64,000 bases of DNA, taken from positions 23,473 through 87,472 of the forward strand of contig NZ_FQVO01000014.1 of assembly GCF_900129385.1 (NCBI RefSeq), given 5' to 3'. The first letter of the stretch is position 1; each line of letters begins with the position of its first letter. The notes below the pieces were generated by a model. The model searched no databases. It was not told the DNA's origin and saw only the letters and a list, made by a program, of their open reading frames with translations. Origin of the DNA: Chryseobacterium takakiae (GTDB lineage: Bacteria; Bacteroidota; Bacteroidia; Flavobacteriales; Weeksellaceae). The position numbers and the translations under genes were made by a program. Of the stretch, positions 36,103-44,725 are shown piece by piece.

Positions 36103-36789
36103 ATGGACATTAAAAAAGAATTCAGAGATTTCTCTGTAAAGCATTTAGGAAACAGCGGTCTGGCTACCGATCAGTATATGGGAATGTATGGTCCTACCAA
36201 TCTTACGCCATACATCATGGAAGAAAGAAGATTGAACGTTGCACAGATGGACGTATTCTCCCGTCTGATGATGGACAGAATCATTTTCTTGGGAACAGGG
36301 ATCGATGATCAGGTTGCCAATATCGTTACGGCTCAGCTTCTTTTCTTAGAGAGCGCAGATCCTTCTAAAGATATTCAGATTTATATCAACTCGCCGGGCG
36401 GTAGTGTGTATGCCGGATTGGGTATTTATGATACCATGCAGATCATTAAGCCTGATGTAGCTACGATTTGTACGGGGATTGCCGCTTCAATGGGAGCCGT
36501 ATTACTGGTTGCCGGAGAAAAAGGAAAACGTTCTGCGTTGAAGCACTCAAGAGTAATGATTCACCAGCCTTCAGGAGGTGCACAAGGGGTGGCTTCTGAT
36601 ATGGAAATCAACTTAAGAGAGATGTTAAAGCTGAAAAAAGAGTTATACGAAATCATCTCTGAACATTCAGGACAAACATACGATTGGGTGGAAAAAGCAT
36701 CAGACCGTGACTACTGGATGACTTCCGAAGAAGCAAAAGGTTTCGGAATGGTAGATGAAGTATTACAGAGATCTAAAGACAAAAAATAA
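36103..36789 (+). CDS. clpP: ATP-dependent Clp protease proteolytic subunit
   Basis: 228 residues. Forms the tetradecameric chamber that works with ClpX/ClpA. The catalytic Ser is in IAASMGAVLLVAGEKGKR, His in SRVMIHQPSGGAQG, and Asp follows in WVEKASDRDYWM. The FLGTGIDDQVAN and INSPGGSVYAGLGIYD landmarks are normal. A 30-residue N-terminal extension before the usual start is present (MDIKKEFRDFSVKHLGNSGL), common in Bacteroidota. No clpX next to it here. Confidence 0.92.
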   Translation: MDIKKEFRDFSVKHLGNSGLATDQYMGMYGPTNLTPYIMEERRLNVAQMDVFSRLMMDRIIFLGTGIDDQVANIVTAQLLFLESADPSKDIQIYINSPGGSVYAGLGIYDTMQIIKPDVATICTGIAASMGAVLLVAGEKGKRSALKHSRVMIHQPSGGAQGVASDMEINLREMLKLKKELYEIISEHSGQTYDWVEKASDRDYWMTSEEAKGFGMVDEVLQRSKDKK

Positions 36790-36811
36790 TTTTTGTAAAA
36801 AATAGAACAGG

Positions 36812-36840
36812 CGCATCAATTTGTTTTGATGCGTTTTTTG
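36812..36840 (+). terminator. clpP terminator
   Basis: Arms CGCATCAA and TTGATGCG, then TTTTTTG. Confidence 0.8.
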
Positions 36841-36845
36841 TTTTT

Positions 36846-37150
36846 AGGAGCTGCTGATTATATCGAAAAGCAGCATTTGTTTTTATTTGAAGCTTTTGAC
36901 TCTGTCGAATTGTATTTTTTATTTCTTTTTAAGGAGTAATTTGATTACATCGAAAAGAGGTATTTATTTTTTTATTGAAGCTTTTTGACTACGTCGAATT
37001 GTATTTTATTTTTTTTAAGGAGCAATTTGATTACATCGAAAAGCGGTATTTATTTTTTTTATTTGAAGCTTTTTCCGGCTTTCCGCACTCGCTATTTTGT
37101 TTGTTTCGGCGCGGCAGCGAAGCTGCCGCGCCGAAATAAACAAAATGAGC
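36846..37150. repeat. 86-bp tandem repeats ending in a long GC-rich palindrome
   Basis: Three copies starting AGGAG...GATTA-ATCGAAAAG at 36846, 36932 and 37018, period 86. The last runs into a flavobacterial element: GCTTTTTCCGGCTTTCCG, then a 25-bp-arm palindrome (37094-37146, centre GGCAGC-GAA-GCTGCC), then GAGCTCAAACAATAGC and TCAATCCGGGCTA. A diverged copy of that element is at 51252-51385. No gene is seen from 36790 to 37331. Confidence 0.65.
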
Positions 37151-37331
37151 TCAAACAATAGCTTCAATCCGGGCTAAAAACGTAAGTCACCCCTTTAAAT
37201 TTTGTCATTATTATTTATACACCTATATTTTAGATCAGAAATAAAGACTTTAACAAACTTTATAAAATTCAGAGGTAAGAACGGCATCATTTTTCCAATT
37301 AAAATGACATAACACTTAAATCATAAAAATT

Positions 37332-37880
37332 ATGTCAAAGAAAATTGCCATTTTAGCAACACACGGTTTTGAAGAAAGCGAATTGAAATCTCCAAAAGAA
37401 CATTTGGAACAACAGGGCTGGACTGCTCATATCATCAGTCCGGAATCCGGATCCATCAAAGCGTGGGCAGAAAAAGACTGGGGACAGGAATATCCTGTAG
37501 ATAAAACTTTAGACGAAGCAAACGCTTCAGATTACGATGCTTTGGTATTACCGGGCGGAGTTATTAATCCGGACCAACTGAGAACCAATGAAACCGCACT
37601 ATCTTTTGTGAAAGATTTTTTCCAACAACATAAACCGGTGGCAGCTATCTGTCATGGACCACAGATTTTAATCAATGCTGAGGTAGTAGATGGTAGAAAT
37701 ATGACTTCGGTGAATTCTATCAGTCAGGATCTTAAAAATGCGGGAGCACAATGGGAAGACAGTGAAGTGGTAGTCGATAACGGATTGGTTACCAGCCGTA
37801 CACCAAAAGATCTTCCGGCATTCAACACGAAAATGGTGGAAGAGATCAAGGAAGGAAAACATGAAGAGCAGACTTTGTAA
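37332..37880 (+). CDS. PfpI/DJ-1 family protein (YhbO-like)
   Basis: 182 residues. A flavodoxin-like fold with the nucleophile elbow AAICHGPQILINA (Cys about 106) and ALVLPGGVINPDQLR, ILATHGFEESEL. By family, PfpI/YhbO proteins act in stress defence as glyoxalase-like or protein-repair enzymes, or as intracellular cysteine peptidases; the exact reaction here is uncertain. Cytoplasmic, no signal. Followed by a strong terminator. Confidence 0.8.
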   Translation: MSKKIAILATHGFEESELKSPKEHLEQQGWTAHIISPESGSIKAWAEKDWGQEYPVDKTLDEANASDYDALVLPGGVINPDQLRTNETALSFVKDFFQQHKPVAAICHGPQILINAEVVDGRNMTSVNSISQDLKNAGAQWEDSEVVVDNGLVTSRTPKDLPAFNTKMVEEIKEGKHEEQTL

Positions 37881-37909
37881 GCTCAAATGAGTAAGCATAT
37901 TTACTATAA

Positions 37910-37947
37910 AAATTTCGGCGGCATCGAAGATGCCGCCGAAATTTTTT
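37910..37947. terminator. Strong bidirectional terminator
   Basis: 16-bp arms AAATTTCGGCGGCATC / GATGCCGCCGAAATTT with loop GAA and T tract; serves the PfpI gene and the convergent tpiA. Confidence 0.85.
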
Positions 37948-37965
37948 ATTACTAATGAGATTGTT

Positions 37966-38724
37966 TTAGTTAAAAGCTTCAATAATTTTTGAAAAATCTT
38001 CCAGCTTCAAAGCTGCCCCGCCAATCAGTCCGCCATCGATATCAGGCTGGGAGAAGATTTCCTTTGCATTGTCAGGCTTTACAGAACCTCCGTACAAAAT
38101 AGAAACCTCATCAGCAACTTCCTGTCCGTATTTCGCAGCAATAATGCTTCTGATGTGGGCATGGATTTCCTGTGCCTGTTCGGGAGTTGCCGTTTCTCCG
38201 GTTCCAATGGCCCAAACCGGTTCGTAAGCGATAACCACTTTTTTAATTTCTTCCGCAGAAAGCGTAAAAAGAGCAACCTCGGTCTGGTTTTTTACCACTT
38301 CAAAATGTTGTCCGGCTTTTCTCTGTTCCAATGTTTCTCCGTTGCAATACACCGGAATCAACCCTTTATCTAAAGCAAGCTTTACTTTTTTGTTACAGTG
38401 AGAATCGGTTTCACCGTGATACTGTCTTCTTTCAGAATGGCCGATTAAAGAACCTGCTGCATCAATCGATTCCAGCATGTCTGCAGAAATTTCCCCGGTG
38501 TACGCACCGCTTTCATGCTCGCTCATATCCTGCGCAAAAACTCCGATTTCATCTTTCTCGAAAATATCTTTTGCCATCATTAAATATAAAGCTGGAGGCG
38601 CAATCCATACCTCGCAGTTGGTTGCGTTGTTGTTTTTATAGCTTAGTAACTGAACCATCAATTGTTGTGCATCAATTACATTTTTATTCATTTTCCAGTT
38701 TCCTGCAACTATTTTTCTTCTCAT
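37966..38724 (-). CDS. tpiA: Triosephosphate isomerase
   Basis: 252 residues. Interconverts dihydroxyacetone phosphate and glyceraldehyde 3-phosphate. Start MRRKIVAGNWKMNKN has the substrate Asn and Lys; the catalytic His is in GSLIGHSERRQYHGE and the catalytic Glu in VIAYEPVWAIGTGETATP. Ends with ILYGGSVKPDNA and GLIGGAALKLEDF. A standard glycolytic gene. Confidence 0.93.
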   Translation of the reverse strand: MRRKIVAGNWKMNKNVIDAQQLMVQLLSYKNNNATNCEVWIAPPALYLMMAKDIFEKDEIGVFAQDMSEHESGAYTGEISADMLESIDAAGSLIGHSERRQYHGETDSHCNKKVKLALDKGLIPVYCNGETLEQRKAGQHFEVVKNQTEVALFTLSAEEIKKVVIAYEPVWAIGTGETATPEQAQEIHAHIRSIIAAKYGQEVADEVSILYGGSVKPDNAKEIFSQPDIDGGLIGGAALKLEDFSKIIEAFN

Positions 38725-38796
38725 AGTTTCTTTTTATTTTTTTAAGTTATGCTTAGAAGTCAAATGCTAAAAAAATTTACTTCTAATCCTGTTTCA

Positions 38797-39147
38797 TTAA
38801 TCAATATTCCAGATTTTTTTCAAAAGCGTATAGTAAGAATGTTCTTCATCTGTTACCTTATTATCAGCTTTAATCAGCGTTTTGGCAAACTGAATGAAAT
38901 TTGCTCTTTCCTCTTCCGTAGAATCATCATAGAAACAATTGGCATGGAATGTAAAATGACCTTTCCATTCTTCAGGCTTAAGAAGAGCAATCGTTTCAAG
39001 TTCGTTATCAAGATCCATTTTAAATGGAAATTCATCTGCCAGATATTGCTGCACCAGCATTCCCTCTTCCGGAGCAAATTCTCCGTCTACCGAAGATAAG
39101 ATCATCAATAAATGGTATCCTGCAATCGGTTTATTTGATTTCTGCAT
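38797..39147 (-). CDS. TerB-like family protein
   Basis: 116 residues, all helical. LMILSSVDGEFAPEEGMLVQ and FAKTLIKADNKVTDEEHSYY are the two acidic D/E-x-D/E-G-like helical units of TerB (tellurite-resistance-type) domains. The family binds metal or acts in stress response; role here unknown. 72 bp upstream of tpiA on the same strand and perhaps co-transcribed with it. Confidence 0.6.
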   Translation of the reverse strand: MQKSNKPIAGYHLLMILSSVDGEFAPEEGMLVQQYLADEFPFKMDLDNELETIALLKPEEWKGHFTFHANCFYDDSTEEERANFIQFAKTLIKADNKVTDEEHSYYTLLKKIWNID

Positions 39148-39191
39148 TATTTAAATATAATTAGTTTAGTGTTTAAAATGTAAGTACGGCG

Positions 39192-40301
39192 TTATTTTAT
39201 ATATTCTTTTGCCGGCTGTTTGTCGATGATTTTTCCGTTCTCTAAAACAAGCACGAAAGGATTGCTTCTTGCAATGGTTTTAATGGCAGTGCCGTCCATC
39301 ATCATATTTTTAATGGTTTTAAATGTATTTGGTTCGGTTGATACACCATACACAACATTCGCTTTTTGTGCTTTCACTTTGGATTCCACCTGCTTCAGCA
39401 ATTCCGGTGAAACTTCTTTCGGATGATAAGAAAACACAAGGATGGCTTTTGGTGCGTTGATGATTTCTTGCGTAACCTCCATTCCGGAAGGATCTTCAAT
39501 CTTGAATTTTACAATTTCAGATTTATAGCCTTCTTTGATCAGAACAGATTCATTTTTCCCTTCTTCTATTTTCCACGGCGATCCTTCTGCCCAATATTTT
39601 GTTTCTTTAATATAATCGTCCTGGTTTACTTTCAATACTTCTCCGGTCTTCTCATTTTTAAGCGAATAAAATGTTTTGTATTCCGAAGGATTTTTATTGA
39701 TTTTTTCTTTTTCCGCCTTCAGGTCGGTACCAATTTTATAATCACGGAAATCAATCACCGGTTCATATAAAATTCCATAGGCTCCGATTCCGATCATAAC
39801 GAGAGAAAATACCACCAACAGGATGTACCTGGTTTTATTGGATTCTTTCTTCGCGCCGTAGCTGTAAGTATCTTTTTTCCTGAACTCTTTTCTGTATAGT
39901 ACAAATAAAATTAGTAAAGCCAATAAAAGCACAATATCTTTGATAAAGCTTTGCCATGGGGTAAATTTAATGGCATCTCCGAAGCATCCGCAATCCGTTA
40001 CTACATTGAAATAGGCTGAATAAAAGGTTAGAAAACCAAAGAAAATACAAAGGGCGATCAGTGCAGAAAGGGTAAATTTAAGCTTCAGTTTAAGAAGCAG
40101 CATAAATCCTAACAGAAGCTCAAGGATCACCACAATTACCGAAAACAGCAGGGCAAATTTTTCAAAAAACGGCATATTGAAAACGGCAGGGGAGAAGTAC
40201 TCTTCCATTTTAAAGGAAAAACCAACCAGGTCTACCGCTTTTACAAACCCTGAAAGAATGAAAATAACGGCAACAACGAAACGTAATAAACCTTTAATCA
40301 T
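39192..40301 (-). CDS. BT_3928-type DoxX-like membrane protein
   Basis: 369 residues. The first half has about four helices of the DoxX-like type (GLLRFVVAVIFILSGFVKAV, LLLGFMLLLKLKLKF) with VTDCGCFGDAIKFTPW between helices, typical of the BT_3928/DoxX family. A fifth helix at about 155-175 (YILLVVFSLVMIGIGAYGIL) leads to an extracytoplasmic domain (about 185-369). Possibly thiol/redox related by the CGC motif. Follows the DUF1599 gene by 4 bp, so one operon. Confidence 0.75.
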   Translation of the reverse strand: MIKGLLRFVVAVIFILSGFVKAVDLVGFSFKMEEYFSPAVFNMPFFEKFALLFSVIVVILELLLGFMLLLKLKLKFTLSALIALCIFFGFLTFYSAYFNVVTDCGCFGDAIKFTPWQSFIKDIVLLLALLILFVLYRKEFRKKDTYSYGAKKESNKTRYILLVVFSLVMIGIGAYGILYEPVIDFRDYKIGTDLKAEKEKINKNPSEYKTFYSLKNEKTGEVLKVNQDDYIKETKYWAEGSPWKIEEGKNESVLIKEGYKSEIVKFKIEDPSGMEVTQEIINAPKAILVFSYHPKEVSPELLKQVESKVKAQKANVVYGVSTEPNTFKTIKNMMMDGTAIKTIARSNPFVLVLENGKIIDKQPAKEYIK

Positions 40302-40305
40302 ATAA

Positions 40306-40869
40306 TTAATTTTGAGATTCTATACTGTTTTTCTTTTCAGAAAATTTAATAAGACAGAAAACGGAATAATTCAGCATGTCAAAATAATTGGCATCCAGAC
40401 CTTCGGAAACAACGGTAACGCCTTCATTATCTTCAATTTGTTTGGTTCTTAAAACTTTCTGGTAAATCAGGTCCGTGATGGATGAAATGCGCATGTCTCT
40501 CCATGCTTCGCCGTAATCATGATTTTTTCGTTCCATCAGTTGTCTGGCTTCATTAGCATAGTGATCATACAGATTCAGAATTTCCTCTTTATTTTCATTA
40601 AAATCATTGGAAAAACCTTTTTCAAGCTGAATCAGTGCAATAATCGAATAATTGATAATCGCAACAAATTCGTCCTCTTCACTTTCATCCACCATCTTTT
40701 TTCCGGTCATCTGCAATGTGCGGATTCTGTTGACTTTAATATAAATCTGGTCGGTAATAGAGCTTGGTCTTAAAACCCTCCACGCCGGTCCGTAATCCTG
40801 TAATTTCTTGCTGAAAAGCTCACGGCACTGACTGATAATTTTCTCAAACTGTACTGATGTTTCTGACAT
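40306..40869 (-). CDS. DUF1599 protein
   Basis: 187 residues from ATG 40869 (MSETSVQFEKIISQ). Internal duplication: DYGPAWRVLRPSSITDQIYI and DYGEAWRDMRISSITDLIYQ, the DUF1599 signature (MazG-like helical nucleotide pyrophosphohydrolase relatives). Cytosolic; reaction not known. A TATATTTG box lies 18 bases upstream, which favours this start over 40914. Confidence 0.78.
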   Translation of the reverse strand: MSETSVQFEKIISQCRELFSKKLQDYGPAWRVLRPSSITDQIYIKVNRIRTLQMTGKKMVDESEEDEFVAIINYSIIALIQLEKGFSNDFNENKEEILNLYDHYANEARQLMERKNHDYGEAWRDMRISSITDLIYQKVLRTKQIEDNEGVTVVSEGLDANYFDMLNYSVFCLIKFSEKKNSIESQN

Positions 40870-40886
40870 AAATTTTCTTAATCTCC

Positions 40887-40894
40887 CAAATATA
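40887..40894 (-). promoter_or_regulatory. -7 box (TATATTTG) for the DUF1599 operon
   Basis: TAnnTTTG on the minus strand, 18 bases before the ATG at 40869. Confidence 0.5.
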
Positions 40895-41014
40895 CGAAAT
40901 TTTGTGTGTTGCACTGTTTTGGTAGAGCGTTTAGCGTGTAGCGTTTTCGGGTAGGAGCGTATAAGCGTTTGAGTTTTTGAGTTTGAGTTTTTTGAGTGAT
41001 AAAGGTTTTATTTT

Positions 41015-41022
41015 TATTTTTG
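41015..41022 (+). promoter_or_regulatory. -7 box (TATTTTTG) for folP
   Basis: Perfect TAnnTTTG about 52 bases before the TTG at 41074. Confidence 0.5.
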
Positions 41023-41073
41023 TAAGATAATTTTCAGTTTAAATTGTTTTAAGTCTAATCATAATTATAAGCT

Positions 41074-41943
41074 TTGCAAGTACCCTCACTCTCTGACTCT
41101 TCAACGCTCCAACGCTCCAACTCAATCAACTGCAACGGAAGACTGGTAGACCTATCGGTTCCAAAAATTATGGGAATCTTAAACCTCACGCCCGATTCGT
41201 TTTCCGATGGCGGAAAATTCAATACGGAAAAAGGGGCGCTGGAACAAACTCACAAGATGCTTAAAGAAGGTGCGGAAATCATTGATATCGGTCCGCAATC
41301 CACAAGACCCAATGCTGAATTCTTAACAGCAGAAGAGGAAATCAGAAGATTGGGAAATATGATTGCATTCATCAAAAAGGAGTTTCCGGAAACATTGATC
41401 TCTCTGGATACTTTTTATGCGGAAACGGTAAAGTTTGGATATAATGAAGGAATCGATATCATTAACGATATTTCCGGAGGTCAATATGATGAAAAGATGT
41501 TTGATGCCGCAGCAGAAACAAAGCTTCCGTATATTTTAATGCATGTAAATCCTTCTTATGAAACCATGCATGATAAAATTGACTTTGCCGATATTACACT
41601 CTCTGTGAACCGCTATTTTTCTGAAAAAACGGCAGAATTATTAAATAAAGGCGTTAAAGATATTATTCTGGATCCGGGTTTTGGGTTCGGAAAAACAGTA
41701 GAAGATCAGATGAAAATGATGGATGAGGTAAAATATTTAGGCTTTGGAAAATTTCCTTTGCTGATTGGTATTTCAAGAAAATCTTTTATCTACAAGCCTT
41801 TGGGAAAATCACCGCTGGATATCAACGAAGAAACACAAAAACTTCACTTAAAAGTATTACAGCAAGGCGCAAAAATCCTCAGGGTTCATGACGTTGCCGA
41901 AGCCAAAAAGACGGTTGACTTGTTTAAGAGTGGGAGCGTATGA
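41074..41943 (+). CDS. folP: Dihydropteroate synthase
   Basis: 289 residues if the TTG at 41074 is used. Condenses p-aminobenzoate with hydroxymethyl-dihydropterin diphosphate in folate synthesis. Core landmarks: GILNLTPDSFSDGGKF, IIDIGPQSTRPNAEF, INDISGGQYDEKMF, DIILDPGFGFGKT, LLIGISRKSFIYK and LRVHDVAEAK. The 5' end is odd: the first 20 residues (MQVPSLSDSSTLQRSNSINC) come from a CT-rich low-complexity stretch, and there is no ATG before 41169, where translation would begin inside the conserved IMGILNLTP strand. Confidence 0.88.
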   Translation: MQVPSLSDSSTLQRSNSINCNGRLVDLSVPKIMGILNLTPDSFSDGGKFNTEKGALEQTHKMLKEGAEIIDIGPQSTRPNAEFLTAEEEIRRLGNMIAFIKKEFPETLISLDTFYAETVKFGYNEGIDIINDISGGQYDEKMFDAAAETKLPYILMHVNPSYETMHDKIDFADITLSVNRYFSEKTAELLNKGVKDIILDPGFGFGKTVEDQMKMMDEVKYLGFGKFPLLIGISRKSFIYKPLGKSPLDINEETQKLHLKVLQQGAKILRVHDVAEAKKTVDLFKSGSV

Positions 41944-42056
41944 GAGTTTTAGAATTTTAGGGTTAGAGCGTATGAGAGAATTATAGATCGTTTATGGTGA
42001 ATTTTATTAAAATTAATACGGAATTAACTTTCCTTAGAAAATCACCCCATAACTTT

Positions 42057-42112
42057 CAACTCTAAAACTCTAAAACTCTAAAACTCTAAAACTCTAAAAC
42101 TCTAAAACTCAA
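42057..42112. repeat. Microsatellite-like AACTCTAAA tandem repeat
   Basis: About six copies of a 9-to-10-base unit (AACTCTAAA) between folP and the convergent small gene. Related low-complexity stretches surround folP (40920-41000, 41085-41130, 41940-41990) and 56130-56190. Confidence 0.75.
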
Positions 42113-42345
42113 TTAAGATTCGCCAGCTTATCCGCAAACTGCTTGGAAAACTCCTTTCGGTCTTCCTCCAGCTTTTCCTGATTGGAAGGCAGAATATAGT
42201 TGAACAATATTTTGTTTTCCCCATCTGTAAAAACAATTTCCTTCTCATTTCCGTCAATCATCTGGGCAAAAATTTCCCACATGGAAGTATCTTTTAATTT
42301 TAACAATTCAAAAAATTGTTCTGCCTGTATTTGGATGGTCTGCAT
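42109..42345 (-). CDS. Small hypothetical protein
   Basis: 78 residues, acidic and helical (QAEQFFELLKLKDTSMWEIF, SNQEKLEEDRKEFSKQF). Not recognised; no signal or membrane segment. Its stop lies at the edge of the AACTCTAAA repeat. Upstream on the same strand is a DUF5686 gene (30 bp), so it may be the last gene of that operon. Confidence 0.5.
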   Translation of the reverse strand: MQTIQIQAEQFFELLKLKDTSMWEIFAQMIDGNEKEIVFTDGENKILFNYILPSNQEKLEEDRKEFSKQFADKLANLN

Positions 42346-42375
42346 TTGTTTTAATTTCTATTTTTAATTATTATT

Positions 42376-44583
42376 TTAAAATTCCAGAAGCTTCAGTTTA
42401 AACTGAACGGCAAAGTTTTGCTTAAAATTCGGAGTGGTGTAGTAACCGACTCTGTAAAATAAGCCCAGATTAAAGTAGGTAGAAAGGAAATTGTTCCATT
42501 CCAGGCCGACTTCCTGGTAAAGATGATCGAGGGGCTTAAATTTAAACTGATGGTATTCGGGATGTTTCATATTTCCTATGGTTCCTCTCAGTACAAAATC
42601 AAAACTTGAAATATTCTGGCCGAAACTTTTAAAATACCAGGGAAGTTTATGTGTAAAGTAATACGCCACAAAACGGTCGTTGTAATATTTTCCTCCTTCC
42701 AGTGTCGCAAATCCGAGAAATGAGGTTAAGTTAAAATTAAAATCCCTTCTCGGCGAAGCCAGTCCGTTCATCGTAAAATTTTTCCATATTGGTGCATCTC
42801 CGATGACCATTCCGCCATAGAGCCGAAATCCTGTCGTTCCCAGCATAGTCTTGAAATTGTGAACAAAAAGCGCATCAAAGCGGGTGTAATTAAAATCGCC
42901 GCTCAGCGCCTTGTAGCTTTGTTCATAATTGAAATACAGCTCCGGATATTTCTGATCGATGAGGGATTTCCCCTGAGGCGTCATAATATTGGTAGAGTTC
43001 GGGGAATATTTTAAAGTCAGTAACGTATTAAAATTATTAAAAGATGAGCCTCTGTTACGGAAGGAATAATCAAACATGGCTTCTTCCAGGTTGGTGCGGG
43101 CTGCAAAAACTAATGTCAACCCGTTGGTAACATCATTAAGATAAGAAACCGAACCCCCTCTGTAATGATAATACCGGTCATTATTAAGGTTATTTCCATA
43201 GTTGGCAGTTCTCATTTTGAAATTCCAGAGTCTTCGGTAAAACTCTCCTGAAGCGGTTACGTCATCATAATAATCAATTCTGAAGTAGGAATCTTTTTCC
43301 AGCGTGGTTTTAATATCAAGTCCGATTCTGTATTTCCATTTGTCATCCTTAAATCCATAAGCAAAAGTATAATCCGGAGAAAAGTACGGATTGAAATTTT
43401 CATTAAGCTTCGCTTTCAAACCGACTCTGAAACCTTCATATAAATTATAATTCACGATCTCATCAACCGCAAAATCCACAATTCCTGCTTTTATCTGGCC
43501 GTTTAAAAGCAGGCCGCTTACAACCCTTGCTTTCCGGTCAATATTGTATATTTTTCCAAGGCTGTCGATGGTTTTGTAGGTATTTCGTTCCCGTTCTGTC
43601 AGCGGATCTGTCCTGAACTGGTCAAGGGTTTTCCCGTCAATATTTTTTACGGAAAAGGTGTAGCCTTTAAAGTCTTTTTTATCGTTTTCGGCAGGTGACC
43701 GGTAATCAAAATACCGGGAAGTGAGGAAAGCATAGGTCCCGAAACTCTGTTTTTTATTCTTCTCATGCTTATGTACGGGATCATCTTGATTCTCCTCCTG
43801 CATGACCATATTGCTCATTTTCAGCTTTACGGTTTCATGGGAAAGGAACCATTTGTTGTTGAAGAACACCCAGGTGCTTGTAATGATGCCGTCGTTTTTA
43901 TTTTTGCTGAAATTTTCGATTTTTTTAATACCATAAGTATTGGTGTCAATATAAATGGCACCATTATATTTCCTTTTTTTGTCGGGATTTTTATAATTGA
44001 CTTCCCTGAAACGGATCACAAAATTCTTTCTTCCTTCTATTTCAATAGTGTCGGTTAAAAAGAACCGGTACAAGCCCCTGTTTTCCTGCTTCAGCTGGGT
44101 AGGGATCTGGTCTCTGTTGCTTTGCTGTAAGGCAATCATTTCATAGATCGGCTGCTTCAGACCGGAAATCCTGTTGTCAAGGATATTGATTTTTTCGCCG
44201 TATTTTTTTGAATATAAAAATTCCTGAGCTCTTTCCCAAAGGAACAATTTACTTTTGGAAAATATTTTTCTGGCAGTTACATTGTTCAGGGAATCTTTTT
44301 CTCTTTTTTTTCTGAATAACTCAGCATTTTCAAAAAACTGTCTGTATTGAGTAATGCTGTCTTCATCAATATCCAGAGAGATCTTTTCGTAGGATTTGTA
44401 GGAGTAAGAATCAAGCGTCTTGGGAGAGTTATCACTAAACTGCTGATTGACTTTTTTCAGAATTTCAAGGGCCCGCGGATCACTTTGATCTTTAATGACA
44501 ACAGCTTCAATAGAAGTAACTTTTGATTGTGAAAAACCAAAAATGCATATACAGAAACATAAAATTACTAAAATCCTTTTCAT
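42376..44583 (-). CDS. DUF5686 outer membrane protein
   Basis: 735 residues with a signal peptide (about 1-18, ILVILCFCICIFGFSQ). The N-terminal part has SDPRALEILKKVNQQFSDN and KTLDSYSYKSYEKISLDIDE, the rest is a large beta-rich region ending in a barrel-type C-terminal strand (YYTTPNFKQNFAVQFKLKLL). DUF5686 proteins of Bacteroidota are probable TonB-independent outer membrane barrels linked to surface assembly; function not known. It lacks the carboxypeptidase-regulatory-like domain of its neighbour. Confidence 0.75.
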   Translation of the reverse strand: MKRILVILCFCICIFGFSQSKVTSIEAVVIKDQSDPRALEILKKVNQQFSDNSPKTLDSYSYKSYEKISLDIDEDSITQYRQFFENAELFRKKREKDSLNNVTARKIFSKSKLFLWERAQEFLYSKKYGEKINILDNRISGLKQPIYEMIALQQSNRDQIPTQLKQENRGLYRFFLTDTIEIEGRKNFVIRFREVNYKNPDKKRKYNGAIYIDTNTYGIKKIENFSKNKNDGIITSTWVFFNNKWFLSHETVKLKMSNMVMQEENQDDPVHKHEKNKKQSFGTYAFLTSRYFDYRSPAENDKKDFKGYTFSVKNIDGKTLDQFRTDPLTERERNTYKTIDSLGKIYNIDRKARVVSGLLLNGQIKAGIVDFAVDEIVNYNLYEGFRVGLKAKLNENFNPYFSPDYTFAYGFKDDKWKYRIGLDIKTTLEKDSYFRIDYYDDVTASGEFYRRLWNFKMRTANYGNNLNNDRYYHYRGGSVSYLNDVTNGLTLVFAARTNLEEAMFDYSFRNRGSSFNNFNTLLTLKYSPNSTNIMTPQGKSLIDQKYPELYFNYEQSYKALSGDFNYTRFDALFVHNFKTMLGTTGFRLYGGMVIGDAPIWKNFTMNGLASPRRDFNFNLTSFLGFATLEGGKYYNDRFVAYYFTHKLPWYFKSFGQNISSFDFVLRGTIGNMKHPEYHQFKFKPLDHLYQEVGLEWNNFLSTYFNLGLFYRVGYYTTPNFKQNFAVQFKLKLLEF

Positions 44584-44678
44584 AAAGACAGGGCAAAATT
44601 AGTAATATTTATAATGCTGCAAAAACTTTGTTAATTGATATTAACAGCCGTTTCCATTGATCCGGTAGTTAAACAACA

Positions 44679-44701
44679 TAATCCCGGAAATTCCGGGATT
44701 A
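44679..44701 (-). terminator. Hairpin between the two DUF5686 genes
   Basis: Arms TAATCCCGGAA and TTCCGGGATTA; no strong T tract, so a weak terminator at best. Confidence 0.45.
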
Positions 44702-44725
44702 CCTGATATCTGAGCTGATTTCGAA

